Under the pieces are notes generated by a model. The model had not been told where the DNA came from and ran no database searches. It saw only the letters and a program-made list of their open reading frames with translations. DNA of 64,000 nt, taken from Erythrobacter sp. SD-21. GTDB taxonomy: Bacteria > Pseudomonadota > Alphaproteobacteria > Sphingomonadales > Sphingomonadaceae. The stretch is from contig NZ_ABCG01000001.1 of the NCBI RefSeq assembly GCF_000181515.1, positions 124,001 through 188,000 on the forward strand, read 5' to 3'. The first letter of the stretch is position 1, and every line of letters starts with the position of its first letter. Below are positions 55,520 to 64,000 of the stretch, in pieces. A program made the translations under genes and the position numbers.

Positions 55520-57766
55520 TTACTCCGTGGCGTCGCCCGGAAGTAGTCCGTCCGAAACTTCGCTGTCCGCCGCTTCGTCGCCGGCGACAAGGCCGCGGGC
55601 TTCGAGCATCGGGGTTACGTCGGGTGCGCGACCGGCGAAGTTTTCGAACATCTTGAAGTAGTCCATCGTGCCGCCGCGGCTGAGCACGGTGGCGCGATAG
55701 TGGTCGCCATTGGCGCGCGTCAGGCCGCCGTTGTCGAGGAACCACTTGCGGCTGTCGCGGTCGAGCATTTCGGTCCACAGATAGCTGTAATAGCCTGCCG
55801 AATACCCGGCCGGGCCGCTGAAGATGTGGTTGAAATAGGTGCTGCGATAGCGCGGCGGGACGAGATCGATCTCGAGACCCAGCTCTTCGAGCGACTTGCG
55901 TTCAAAGGCGGTGACCTTCTCCGGCGTGTCGAGCGCGGCGGCCTCATCCTTAGACAGTGCGGCCCATTTCATGTCCAGCAGGGCCGCTTCGACCACTTCG
56001 CCAAAATCATAGCCCTGGTTGAACTTTGAAGCTGCCTCGATCCGGTCGACCATCGCCTGCGGGATGGTTTCCCCAGTCTGGTAGTGCTTGGCGTAATTGC
56101 GCAGCACTTCGGGATAGGTCGCCCACATCTCGTGGACCTGGCTCGGATATTCGACGAAATCGCGAGCGGTCGACGTGCCCGAGAGGCTTTCGTAACGCTG
56201 GTCGGCGAAGAAGCCGTGCAGCGCGTGGCCGAACTCGTGGAAGGTCGTATTGACCCAGTCGAAGCTCACCAGCTGCGGTTCGCCCGCGGGTGCCTTCGGG
56301 ATGTTGAGCACGTTGTAGATCACCGGCTTGGTGCCCCACAGGTGGCTCTGGTCGACGAAGTTACTCATCCACGCACCGCCGCGCTTGGAGGGGCGCTGGA
56401 ACGGGTCGAAGTAGAACAGGCCCAGTTCGCTGCCGTCGCGATCGAAGACAGTGTAGGTCCACACGTCGGGGTGATAGACCGGCAGGTCCGTGCGGCGTTC
56501 GAAGGTCAGGCCATAGAGCTTTTCGGCCATGTAGAAGACGCCATCCTCCAGCACCTTGTCGAGCTGGAAGTACTCCATCATCGCGTCTTCATCGAGGTTA
56601 TACTGCTCGGCCTTGATGCGGTTGGCATAGCGATACCAGTCCCACGGTTTTACCTCGTAATCGCCGCCATCGGCAGCGATCGCGGCGTTGAGCATGGCGG
56701 CTTCGCGCCGCTGGGTCGCGGCAAGGGCCGGCACCATCTGCTCCATGAATCCGAGTGCGGTTTTGGGGTTCTCCGCCATGCGATCCCACATGGTGTAGGT
56801 CGCCCAGTCGGGCTTGCCGAACAGGGCCGCCTTCTCCGCGCGCAATTCGGCGATGCGCGCGATCAGCAGGCGCGTATCGATATCGGTCGTGCCGTCAGCG
56901 CGGTGATAGCTGGCCATGAACAGCTTCTCGCGGGCGGCGCGATTAGTCATGCTCGGCAGGAGGGGCTGCTGGGTCGTGTTCTGCAGCGCAATGGCATACT
57001 TGCCATCGTCACCCAGTTCGTTGGCGAATTCGGCGGCCGAGGCGATATCGGCGTCCGATAGACCGGCAAGGTCGCTGCGACTGTCGAAGATCACCGGCTG
57101 CTCAGCCATGGCGTCCTTGGCCTGCTGGCTGAATTCGGTGGTAAGCGTGGACAGTTCGGTGTTGATCGCCTTCACGCGTTCGCGCTCCGCCTCGGTAAGG
57201 AGTGCACCTGCCTGAACCATGCGGTCATAGGTCTTTTCAAGCAGCGTCGCGTCTTCGGGTGTCATCGTCATCGCGGCGCGATTGTCGTAGACGGCCTTCA
57301 CACGGGCGAAGAGTTCCGGGTCCAACGTAATGCTGTCGCCATGTGCGGTCAGCTTCGGGCTGATCTCGGTGTTGATCTCGTCGAGACGGTCTGTGGTGTT
57401 CGTGCCGGTCAGAGCGAAGAACACGCGGCTTACGCGACCGAGCATACGGCCCGATTTCTCGAGCGCCACGATGGTGTTCTCGAAGGTCGGTGCGTCGGGA
57501 TTGGCCTTGATGGCTTCCACTTCGGCCTTCTGGATCGCCATGCCCTGCTCGAAGGCCGGAATGTAATCGTCTTCCGAGACGGCAGCGAAATCGGGTGCGA
57601 GGAAGGGAAGGTTGCTGTCCGATGCGAAATAACCGGTACCCTCGGGGACCGACACGGCGGCATCTACTGCGGCGTCTGCAATGGGATTCATCTCTCCCCC
57701 CGGGGCGGTTGTGCAAGCTGAAAGAAGGGCGGCTGCGGCGGTGGTGGCCAGGATTTGGGCCTTCAT
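55520..57766 (-). CDS. dcp: M3-family peptidyl-dipeptidase, lipoprotein
   Basis: 748-aa zinc metallopeptidase. The HEFGH motif is at residues 510-514 (TTFHEFGHALHGFF) with the third zinc ligand in VEYPSQVHEMWA. The N-terminus is a signal peptide with lipobox LSAC (C18), so the enzyme is exported and lipid-anchored, unlike E. coli Dcp. Start at ATG 57766 begins the signal sequence; an earlier ATG adds ten unlikely residues. It probably releases dipeptides from oligopeptides in the periplasm. Confidence 0.93.
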   Translation of the reverse strand: MKAQILATTAAAALLSACTTAPGGEMNPIADAAVDAAVSVPEGTGYFASDSNLPFLAPDFAAVSEDDYIPAFEQGMAIQKAEVEAIKANPDAPTFENTIVALEKSGRMLGRVSRVFFALTGTNTTDRLDEINTEISPKLTAHGDSITLDPELFARVKAVYDNRAAMTMTPEDATLLEKTYDRMVQAGALLTEAERERVKAINTELSTLTTEFSQQAKDAMAEQPVIFDSRSDLAGLSDADIASAAEFANELGDDGKYAIALQNTTQQPLLPSMTNRAAREKLFMASYHRADGTTDIDTRLLIARIAELRAEKAALFGKPDWATYTMWDRMAENPKTALGFMEQMVPALAATQRREAAMLNAAIAADGGDYEVKPWDWYRYANRIKAEQYNLDEDAMMEYFQLDKVLEDGVFYMAEKLYGLTFERRTDLPVYHPDVWTYTVFDRDGSELGLFYFDPFQRPSKRGGAWMSNFVDQSHLWGTKPVIYNVLNIPKAPAGEPQLVSFDWVNTTFHEFGHALHGFFADQRYESLSGTSTARDFVEYPSQVHEMWATYPEVLRNYAKHYQTGETIPQAMVDRIEAASKFNQGYDFGEVVEAALLDMKWAALSKDEAAALDTPEKVTAFERKSLEELGLEIDLVPPRYRSTYFNHIFSGPAGYSAGYYSYLWTEMLDRDSRKWFLDNGGLTRANGDHYRATVLSRGGTMDYFKMFENFAGRAPDVTPMLEARGLVAGDEAADSEVSDGLLPGDATE

Positions 57767-57911
57767 GGTCTCTCCATTTACTAGCAAGGTCTGCAAACTA
57801 ACGCGCGAAGGCGAAGGATGGTTGCAGTTGCGACAATTTGCGTGAAGCGGACTGGCGACTTCGACGCAAGGAACGCGCGGCGAACCGTCGAATAGGGTCT
57901 ACGAACGGCAA

Positions 57912-58565
57912 TCAGCCGCCTTTGAGCGCCTCACCCTGTCCGCGTTCGGCCTGGTTTCGCGCCGCCATGGCGGCTTCGTCTAACGCCTGGCTATTGACAG
58001 TCATCACTCGCGGACGGCCGCCGTCGTCAACCACCAGCCACAGCGAACCCAGTTCGAAGAAAGCGCCCTGGTCCTTCTCGACTGTCATTTGCGAAAGGTC
58101 CAGCCGTTGCAGCAGGTCCAGCATCCGTTCGTTGAAAATGTCGTCGAACAGCATGTCGATCTGCTCCCGGCTCAGCTCGTGGCGTTCGCCCTCCTCGTCG
58201 ATGTAGAGAAGGGGAATGCCCACTTGTTCGAGGATACGCGCGCGGTCGCCACTCTCGGCCGCTTCGCGCAGCGCCGATATTGCCGTCTCGAACTGGCTGG
58301 GCGTGGTACCCGTCGCGCAGGAAATCGCGCCGCCCTTTACCGCGTCATGCGCGCGGTCGAACTCGATATCGGGGTTGTCCTGTTCGGACCAGGCCATCAG
58401 CAGGCAGTTCTCGCCCGGATCGGGCTTGGCGTTCGCCTGGACACTGCGGAGCAATTGCTCGTTCGGCGGATCGCTCCCGACGGCCTCCTCGGTTACCGGC
58501 GAACAGGCAGTCGTCGCTGCCGCCAGCAGGAGGATCGCCGTAATTCTGAGGGGATCGGTGGTCAT
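57912..58565 (-). CDS. Lipoprotein of unknown function
   Basis: 217 aa with a signal peptide and a probable lipobox ending in Cys21 (AAATTAC). The mature part is soluble and acidic, with two further cysteines (PGENCLLMAWSE and ISCATGTTPSQF) and a helical stretch DMLFDDIFNERMLDLLQRLD. No family recognised. Its ATG overlaps the thpR stop (ATGA at 58562-58565), so it is cotranscribed with thpR. Confidence 0.78.
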   Translation of the reverse strand: MTTDPLRITAILLLAAATTACSPVTEEAVGSDPPNEQLLRSVQANAKPDPGENCLLMAWSEQDNPDIEFDRAHDAVKGGAISCATGTTPSQFETAISALREAAESGDRARILEQVGIPLLYIDEEGERHELSREQIDMLFDDIFNERMLDLLQRLDLSQMTVEKDQGAFFELGSLWLVVDDGGRPRVMTVNSQALDEAAMAARNQAERGQGEALKGG

Positions 58566-59104
58566 GGAACTTTCGCTGGGTAAGTGACGACAGGTTCGTA
58601 AAGCGAGCCGCTTTGGCGCAGATGACTTTCATATAATATGTAGTGATCGACCTGCCATGGGCCAAGGGCGAGGTCCGTGTTGCGTGTGAGGAACGGGACA
58701 AGGGGGCCGGACGAGGTATTGAGGCGTGCGAGCGTTATGTGTGGGGTAAACTTCCGCGTCTCCGCCGGGAGGCCGCAACTCTGGCAAAGCCGCTCTATTC
58801 GGCGATGCAAACGGATCAGCGGTTCGCTTGGCCGGAGCGCGGCCCAAATGGCACTGGGTGTGCCTTTTCTCGCGAAAAAGCCGCAACCTGCGATGGATAA
58901 CTCGAAGGGTTCGAAGCTAATTTTCGCTGCGGCCTCGGCAAGATCGTCGGCTAGGTGGGCACCGGCCTCGCCGACGTAGCGCAGCGTCAGGTGAAGCTGG
59001 TCGTCATCCTGCCAGCGAGCGTTGTCGATCCCGCTCATACTGTCGAGCAGGGCTTCCCGAATGGTGGGAGGCGGACGAAGGCCGAAGAAGAGGCGGTGGC
59101 TCAT
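58562..59104 (-). CDS. thpR: RNA 2',3'-cyclic phosphodiesterase (2'-5' RNA ligase family)
   Basis: 180-aa 2H phosphoesterase. Both catalytic HxTx motifs are present: LHLTLRYVG near residue 40 and PHITLARLN near residue 126. The family hydrolyses 2',3'-cyclic RNA ends and can ligate 2'-5' in vitro; the biological substrate is not established. MSHRLFFGLRPPPTIREALL is the standard N-terminus. First gene of a pair with the lipoprotein. The 207-bp gap to the next gene (59105-59311) contains nothing recognisable. Confidence 0.93.
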   Translation of the reverse strand: MSHRLFFGLRPPPTIREALLDSMSGIDNARWQDDDQLHLTLRYVGEAGAHLADDLAEAAAKISFEPFELSIAGCGFFARKGTPSAIWAALRPSEPLIRLHRRIERLCQSCGLPAETRKFTPHITLARLNTSSGPLVPFLTRNTDLALGPWQVDHYILYESHLRQSGSLYEPVVTYPAKVP

Positions 59105-59311
59105 CTAACTGCGATTGTGGATCCACAAGCGATTGTTCGGAACCAGGGTAGGGACGGGGCTAAGTCCAAAGGGTCTCCACCTCCATTCTTGGCGCTCGCA
59201 ACGAAGTTTTTTCAACCTATCGGTGAGAAGGGCGGAGCACGCGAGCCTCGCTCGTGCTTCGAATAGAAGTGTGGGAAGCGTACCTGCTTGTGCCGCCAGT
59301 CTTTGTTCTAT

Positions 59312-60244
59312 CTAGCTAGCTGTCACAGCTGTCGAGCCAAGTTCGCGTGGATCTTCGTAGGAAGCCTCCAGGAATATCTTGGCGCGACGTTCCGAACGAA
59401 ACTCGAGCCCCCGCGCAACCTTGCCGGCAGCATGCGTATAATTGAGCTCTCCTGCGATGGCTTCATAATCGCCATCGGCGATCGCTTGGTTCAGCCGCGG
59501 GCTTTCCCTTTCCGAGACGTTACCAAGACCGACATTGTATACGAGGTCAAGAAGCGCGTCGAACTCATGCTGATAGAGCGGCAAGTCGCCGACCAAAATT
59601 CGAACTCCGCGTTCGGCAACCTCGAGATCCTGTTCGAGAAACTCGAGAACCTGTTCGTCGCTGATGCGATCGCCAACGCGCAAATTGTCTGCGGGACGAA
59701 TGAGATGCCCGACGCCAACGGTGGGATAACCGGCAACGTCTCGATAGACGGTATAGCGCACGCCCTCTTCTTCGATGAGCGCTTGCTTGAATTCGTCGCT
59801 TGCGTTGAGCAGAGCGGCGGGTTTTCGGCTATCTTCCAGATCGGATACCGTGAGCGATACCGCAGGTTGCGGGGTAATTTGGCTTTTGCTGGCCGGCGGA
59901 CCAGTGAAGGCCGCCAAACTCATGGCGCCTGCCCCCATCAGTAAAGACGCACGCTTGCGAGTAGAAAGGCGGGGTTTGACCTCATACACCTTCGATGCCG
60001 CTTGGCGCGCACGTTTAAGGTCCCTGCGATGGCGGCGATGGCGACGGATGCGGGACAAAAAGGACTTTACGCCTTTTTGCTCACCTGCATGGGGAGTGGA
60101 TGTCCAGTTTTCGTCGTCAAGCGGCCGATCCAGTTCCGACATAAGGGCTTTGAGTCGTGCACTCTGAACCGAATGGATATCAGACGGTTTCGTCAGGTTC
60201 CGGTCGATCGACACCTTTCGCGCTGGGATTTGTGTCTCTGACAT
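59312..60244 (-). CDS. Membrane-anchored GH24 lysozyme (endolysin-type muramidase)
   Basis: 310 aa. The C-terminal 160 residues form a T4-type lysozyme: the catalytic E-x8-D-x5-T arrangement is exact in EEGVRYTVYRDVAGYPTVGV followed by GHLIRP. Before it lies one hydrophobic segment (SLLMGAGAMSLAAFTG) that could be a signal anchor, and before that about 90 residues with a very basic stretch (RRHRRHRRDLKRARQ). Start at ATG 60244; a TTG at 60277 is an alternative. No holin, spanin or other phage gene is adjacent, so this is probably a domesticated cell-wall enzyme. Confidence 0.88.
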   Translation of the reverse strand: MSETQIPARKVSIDRNLTKPSDIHSVQSARLKALMSELDRPLDDENWTSTPHAGEQKGVKSFLSRIRRHRRHRRDLKRARQAASKVYEVKPRLSTRKRASLLMGAGAMSLAAFTGPPASKSQITPQPAVSLTVSDLEDSRKPAALLNASDEFKQALIEEEGVRYTVYRDVAGYPTVGVGHLIRPADNLRVGDRISDEQVLEFLEQDLEVAERGVRILVGDLPLYQHEFDALLDLVYNVGLGNVSERESPRLNQAIADGDYEAIAGELNYTHAAGKVARGLEFRSERRAKIFLEASYEDPRELGSTAVTAS

Positions 60245-60435
60245 AAATGGGGTGGGCCTCGTAAAACTTTGTTTCAAATCCGGAAATGAGCTTTGAAGAT
60301 CCGGCTGACCGCTTCGTCCTCTTCACTGAAACGGAAGCAGGACGGGGTCGATGTACTTGTTAAACGGACAAAGTACGCGAAAAGGTCCACGCTTCACCGA
60401 CGCTAAGAAACGGATGGGGGATGGTGTGGTGGCGA

Positions 60436-61605
60436 TCAGGCGGCGGACCGAACCCGGTTGCGGCCCTCATTCTTGGCCTTGTAGCAGGCCGCATCGGCAC
60501 GGTGTAGCACGTCGTCCAGTTTCTCGCCCGGATGCCAGCTTGCCAGTCCGATCGAGGCAGAGGTTTCGAAGCTGCCCGTGTGCGATTCATCCAGTGCAAT
60601 CCTGGCAATGTCGCGGCGCAGTTCTTCAGCAATGGATCGCGCCTTCTCGAAATCCTCGCTGTCCAGAATGGCGACAAATTCTTCGCCACCCAAGCGGAAA
60701 GCAAGATCACTTGTACCATCCATCCTTTCCAGACAGTTGCGGATGGCAGAGGCCGTAGCGACCAGCACGCGATCGCCTGCCGCGTGGCCGAACCGATCAT
60801 TGATGCTCTTGAACCGGTCAAGGTCGATCATGAGCACTTGTCGCAGTTGTCCCTCCTGACCGTCATCGCGCTCTTCGAAGAGCTTGCGGCGGTTGTAGAG
60901 ACCGGTCAGTGGATCGCGCACGCCGAGGTATTCAGCGTGTGCAAGTGCGTCGGAAAGATCTTCGGAGAGCTGGCGGTTTTCAACCAGTACCGCAGCGGCA
61001 GTCACGATATGCTCGCCCGTGTTGTAGGCGTACATTCGAATGCCGATCGCGGTAAGGGCTGCCACTGCTATTACCCAGGGATTTGCGAAAGTAGGCTGAA
61101 ACGCTACTTGTCCGCAAATAGTCAGGAAGAAACTGGCCAGCATTGCATCTCGTGGGCCGCGCATTGCGGCTAGGGTCACGGGAACTAGCGTCAACGTGAC
61201 CAGTACGACACAGTTTACCAGCAATACTGCCGCAAAGGGCGTACCTGAGGGTGCTGGTAGTAGCAGCAATGCCAAAGACAAGCCGGTAAGTGCCATTCCC
61301 AGCACCATCAACCGGTGTGGGCCCTTTGTTGGGCGGCTCTTTCGCACTGCGTTGGCCAGGTTGCGGGCTGCCCGGCGAGTGAAGAGAAAGGAGACGAACC
61401 GCAGGGCCAGAAGGGCATAGAACGGCTCTGGGAAACTATAGAATCCGAACCCAACCGCCAACAGAACGAGGGCGAGAATGCTCGACGTAAGCGAACGCCG
61501 CTCGCGTTCGAGCATGGCGATCATCGTCTCCTGCTGCACCTCATGCGGGTCGACAGTCACAGGCCCGCTCGATGCGCGGGTTGCAGGATGCGGAGTATGT
61601 GCCAC
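60436..61605 (-). CDS. Membrane-bound GGDEF diguanylate cyclase
   Basis: 389 aa from a GTG at 61605; an ATG at 61524 with a nearby AGGAG is an alternative start. Five to six hydrophobic segments occupy residues about 37-190, and the C-terminal domain is a GGDEF cyclase making c-di-GMP: DPLTGLYNRRKLFE, DLDRFKSINDRFGHAAGDRV and RLGGEEFVAILD are complete. The inhibitory RxxD site is replaced by GTSD five residues before GGEEF, so product inhibition through that site is unlikely. Signal sensed unknown. Confidence 0.93.
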   Translation of the reverse strand: MAHTPHPATRASSGPVTVDPHEVQQETMIAMLERERRSLTSSILALVLLAVGFGFYSFPEPFYALLALRFVSFLFTRRAARNLANAVRKSRPTKGPHRLMVLGMALTGLSLALLLLPAPSGTPFAAVLLVNCVVLVTLTLVPVTLAAMRGPRDAMLASFFLTICGQVAFQPTFANPWVIAVAALTAIGIRMYAYNTGEHIVTAAAVLVENRQLSEDLSDALAHAEYLGVRDPLTGLYNRRKLFEERDDGQEGQLRQVLMIDLDRFKSINDRFGHAAGDRVLVATASAIRNCLERMDGTSDLAFRLGGEEFVAILDSEDFEKARSIAEELRRDIARIALDESHTGSFETSASIGLASWHPGEKLDDVLHRADAACYKAKNEGRNRVRSAA

Positions 61606-61725
61606 GAATGCCGGTCGGTTTCCTCTCGCGGTTCATGGTAACGCAGAAAAGTTAACGAATTGCCTCGTGACGTTAATCTCTTGGGAAAGGTGTTAGCGCA
61701 TGGCTACATCCTGTCCCGTGGGCAA

Positions 61726-64000
61726 TTACAGGATGAAGTCACCGGCGGTGAGGTCCTCGGTCCCGTCGACCGCGATGAGGAAGTCGGCCGCACCGTCGCC
61801 GTCGACATCGCCGGCTACGTAGAGCCTTCCGCCATTGGCGTACCAGCGCAATTCTCCCGCGATTCCGGAAAAGGCGGAGCGTCCGACAAAAGTGAAGCTA
61901 TCGTTCTCGCCGCCGCTAATGGCATCAATCTGCGATAGGTCGATCCGGTCGCCCTCGGGACGGGAGAAATCCATAATCGTGTCGGCAAGACTGGCAAAGG
62001 CGCTGCTATGCCCGGTGTCGCCGAACAGGAACCGGTCGGCACCAGACCCGCCAGTCATGATGTCTTTGCCCCAGCTACCTGTCAGCGCGTCGTTGCCTGC
62101 GCCTCCGAAAAGTAGATCGTTGTCACCGCCACCGTCGAGACGATCGTTGCCATCGAGGCCGTAGAGCACGTCATCGTGGAGGCCGCCCTCGATAATATCG
62201 TCGCCCGCATCGCCGTAGAGCTGGTCGTTGCCGTTCCCGCCCTTGAGGAAATCGCTGCCCAAGCCGCCGAACAGGGTATCCTTACCCTGTCCGCCTAGAA
62301 GAAAGTCAGCGCCTTCTCCACCGCGGAGGACGTCGTTACCCAGTCCGCCTTCCAACAGATCGTTGCCGTCTTCTCCCCACAACCCATCGTTCCCGTCGAG
62401 ACCCTTCAGAACGTCATCTCCGGAAAGCCCATTTAGTATGTTGGATGAAGAGTCGCCGACCAGCATGTCGCCGAACTGCGAACCGGTAACATTTTCGATC
62501 GATGAAAGAAGGTCGAACCCCGCACCAAGAGTATCTTGGCTTGAAAGAACCCAAAGCTTGACCTGTACACCGGCTCCAGCGTCTCTATAGCTTACCGTAT
62601 CAAAGCCCCAGCCGCCATTGATCTCGTCATCTCCAAGCCCGCCCTCGAGTAGATCGTTGCCGTAGCCGCCGCCGAGAACGTCGTTGCCGTCGCCGCCATA
62701 GACGACGTCGTCCGATGCTTCGCCGAATAGTAAATCGGAACCTTCGCCGCCTCGCAATTCGTCCGATCCGCCACCTCCGTGGAGCATGTTGTCCGCAACG
62801 CTACCGTACAACACGTCGTCGAAAGCCGAGCCGATGACCTGTTCGATAGAACGCAGGGTGTCCTTTCCTTCGCTTTGCGAATGCACGATCCGCCAACGCA
62901 GGGTGATCGCACTGCTCGCACCGGAATAATCCACCGTGTCGAAGCCGTATCCACCATCCAGCAGGTCGTCGCCAGTACCGCCGAACAGAATGTCGTTGTC
63001 ACCGCCGCCGTCGAGGCTGTCGTTCCCGTCAAGGCCATAGAGCACGTCATCGTGGAGGCCGCCCTCGATAATATCGTCGCCCGCTTCGCCGTAGAGTTGA
63101 TCGTTCCCGTTCCCGCCTTTGAGGAAATCGCTGCTCGTGCCGCCAAAGAGGTAATCGATACCTTCTCCACCGAGGAGGAGATCGGCACCTTCTCCACCGC
63201 GAAGAACGTCGCTGCCACCCCCCCCTTCCAGCTGATCGTTTCCGTGTCCTCCCCACAAGACGTCGTTCCCGTCGAGGCCCTTGATTAGGTCGTCTCCGGA
63301 AAGCCCCTCGATAATATTGAACGTAAAGTCGCCGACCAGCACGTCGCCGAACTGCGAACCGGATATATTTTCGATCGATGAGAGGGTGTCGAATCCCGCG
63401 CCGAGAGTATCCTGACTCGATAAAACCCAGAGCTTGACTTGTACGCCGGCTCCGGCGTCCGTGTAGCTTGCCGTGTCGAAACCCCAGCCTCCCCGGATTT
63501 CGTCATCGCCACGCCCGCCCTCGAGAAAGTCGTCGCCATAGCCACCGCCAAGGACGTCGTTGCCGTCGCCGCCACAGACGATGTCGTCCGATGCCTCGCC
63601 AAATAGGACATCGGAACCTTTGCCACCTCGCAATTCGTCCGATCCGGCGCCTCCGTGGAAGGTGTCGTCGGCACCGCTACCATGCATCAAGTCGTCGAAA
63701 TCCGAGCCGATGACTCGTTCAATTGAGCGCAGCGAATCCTTTCCTTCGCTTTCCGAATACACGATGCGCCAACGCAGACTTATTGCGCTGGTCGAAGCGG
63801 AATAATCCACCGTGTCGAAGCCATACCCGCCATGCAGAAAGTCATCGCCAGAACCACCTGCCATGAAATCGTCGCCACCGCGGCCATAGATTTCATCGTC
63901 CCCTGCACCGCCCCACATGTAACGGCCACCGAAAATGACGTTGTCGGAACTATTTCCGGTGATGCGCGCCTCGGTGTTCATACCGATGATGCGCTCGATA
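61726..64000 (-). CDS. RTX repeat protein with serralysin-type C-terminus, N-terminus outside window
   Basis: At least 757 residues of a protein that continues beyond the right edge: the frame stays open through 64000 and reads IERIIG just before the ATG at 63979-63981, a phrase that recurs inside the repeats. The sequence is built of GGxGxDxLx calcium-binding nonapeptides (GGDGNDVLGGGYGDDFLEGG) arranged in two 292-residue tandem units (876 bp apart). The last about 120 residues match the peptidase-M10 serralysin C-terminal domain (GGSGADRFLFGD ... AGDVDGDGAADFLIAVDGTE), which carries type I secretion information. Predicted to be exported and to fold with calcium outside the cell. No type I transporter genes are in the window. 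Confidence 0.93.
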   Translation of the reverse strand, partial: IERIIGMNTEARITGNSSDNVIFGGRYMWGGAGDDEIYGRGGDDFMAGGSGDDFLHGGYGFDTVDYSASTSAISLRWRIVYSESEGKDSLRSIERVIGSDFDDLMHGSGADDTFHGGAGSDELRGGKGSDVLFGEASDDIVCGGDGNDVLGGGYGDDFLEGGRGDDEIRGGWGFDTASYTDAGAGVQVKLWVLSSQDTLGAGFDTLSSIENISGSQFGDVLVGDFTFNIIEGLSGDDLIKGLDGNDVLWGGHGNDQLEGGGGSDVLRGGEGADLLLGGEGIDYLFGGTSSDFLKGGNGNDQLYGEAGDDIIEGGLHDDVLYGLDGNDSLDGGGDNDILFGGTGDDLLDGGYGFDTVDYSGASSAITLRWRIVHSQSEGKDTLRSIEQVIGSAFDDVLYGSVADNMLHGGGGSDELRGGEGSDLLFGEASDDVVYGGDGNDVLGGGYGNDLLEGGLGDDEINGGWGFDTVSYRDAGAGVQVKLWVLSSQDTLGAGFDLLSSIENVTGSQFGDMLVGDSSSNILNGLSGDDVLKGLDGNDGLWGEDGNDLLEGGLGNDVLRGGEGADFLLGGQGKDTLFGGLGSDFLKGGNGNDQLYGDAGDDIIEGGLHDDVLYGLDGNDRLDGGGDNDLLFGGAGNDALTGSWGKDIMTGGSGADRFLFGDTGHSSAFASLADTIMDFSRPEGDRIDLSQIDAISGGENDSFTFVGRSAFSGIAGELRWYANGGRLYVAGDVDGDGAADFLIAVDGTEDLTAGDFIL

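Noticed and set aside
61900-63900. Regular short DNA repeats that might suggest a CRISPR array or satellite
   Set aside because: The repeats are in frame and encode GGxGxDxLx nonapeptides of an RTX protein; there are no unique spacers of constant length.
63979-63981. ATG as start of the RTX gene
   Set aside because: The frame is open upstream to the window edge and reads IERIIG, matching the internal repeat phrase IERVIG, so this methionine is internal.

Overview
The window is one contiguous piece of a GC-rich alphaproteobacterial chromosome. AddAB in place of RecBCD, the ribosomal gene order, a SucA-SucB-Lpd cluster and the protein sequences together suggest Sphingomonadales, most likely the Erythrobacteraceae (inferred from recognised families; no database search was possible). 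No tRNA, rRNA, CRISPR array, insertion sequence or prophage is visible.

Layout. 1-4.6 kb: addB (C-terminal part)-addA for double-strand break repair, then trxA. 4.6-7.5 kb: a LysR regulator, two GNAT acetyltransferases, a LuxR-type regulator with all nine conserved family residues but no luxI nearby, and a candidate small RNA or leader with its own terminator. 7.6-12.1 kb is an accessory stretch: an acidic lipoprotein, a broken gene, a GNAT gene, a small membrane protein, a PilZ protein, a divergent cold-shock-like protein and four copies or fragments of a degenerate dispersed repeat.

12.4-34.4 kb is the translation superlocus: str operon (rpsL-rpsG-fusA-tuf), then S10-spc genes (rpsJ to adk) under a recognisable promoter, then rpsM-rpsK-rpoA-rplQ ending in a strong terminator. 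An SRPBCC gene and an NADP-type glutamate dehydrogenase gene sit between adk and rpsM. Several intercistronic hairpins (rpsL-rpsG, fusA-tuf, rpsJ-rplC, rpmD-rplO) are candidate autoregulatory sites. Ribosomal protein S12 has arginine at position 88, a change known as a streptomycin-resistance substitution elsewhere. S5 and L3 carry long unusual extensions.

34.4-40.8 kb: a serine hydrolase, two paralogous secreted Arg/Asp/Tyr-rich proteins, a TRIC-family channel, a PepSY protein, an amidase and a C-terminal remnant of a beta-lactamase-family hydrolase. 40.8-49.7 kb, minus strand: TCA-cycle cluster mdh, 152-aa secreted protein, 5' fragment of sucD, 304-aa secreted protein, intact sucD, sucA, sucB, lpdA. 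sucC is absent from the cluster. The fragment and the two related secreted proteins look like the product of a tandem duplication.

50.2-55.5 kb: a cobalamin riboswitch controls a B12 uptake operon (btuB-btuF-btuC-btuD) whose genes overlap end to start. 55.5-64 kb, minus strand: M3 peptidase lipoprotein, another lipoprotein, ThpR, a membrane-anchored GH24 lysozyme, a GGDEF diguanylate cyclase, and an RTX/serralysin-C protein built from two 292-residue tandem units that runs off the window end.
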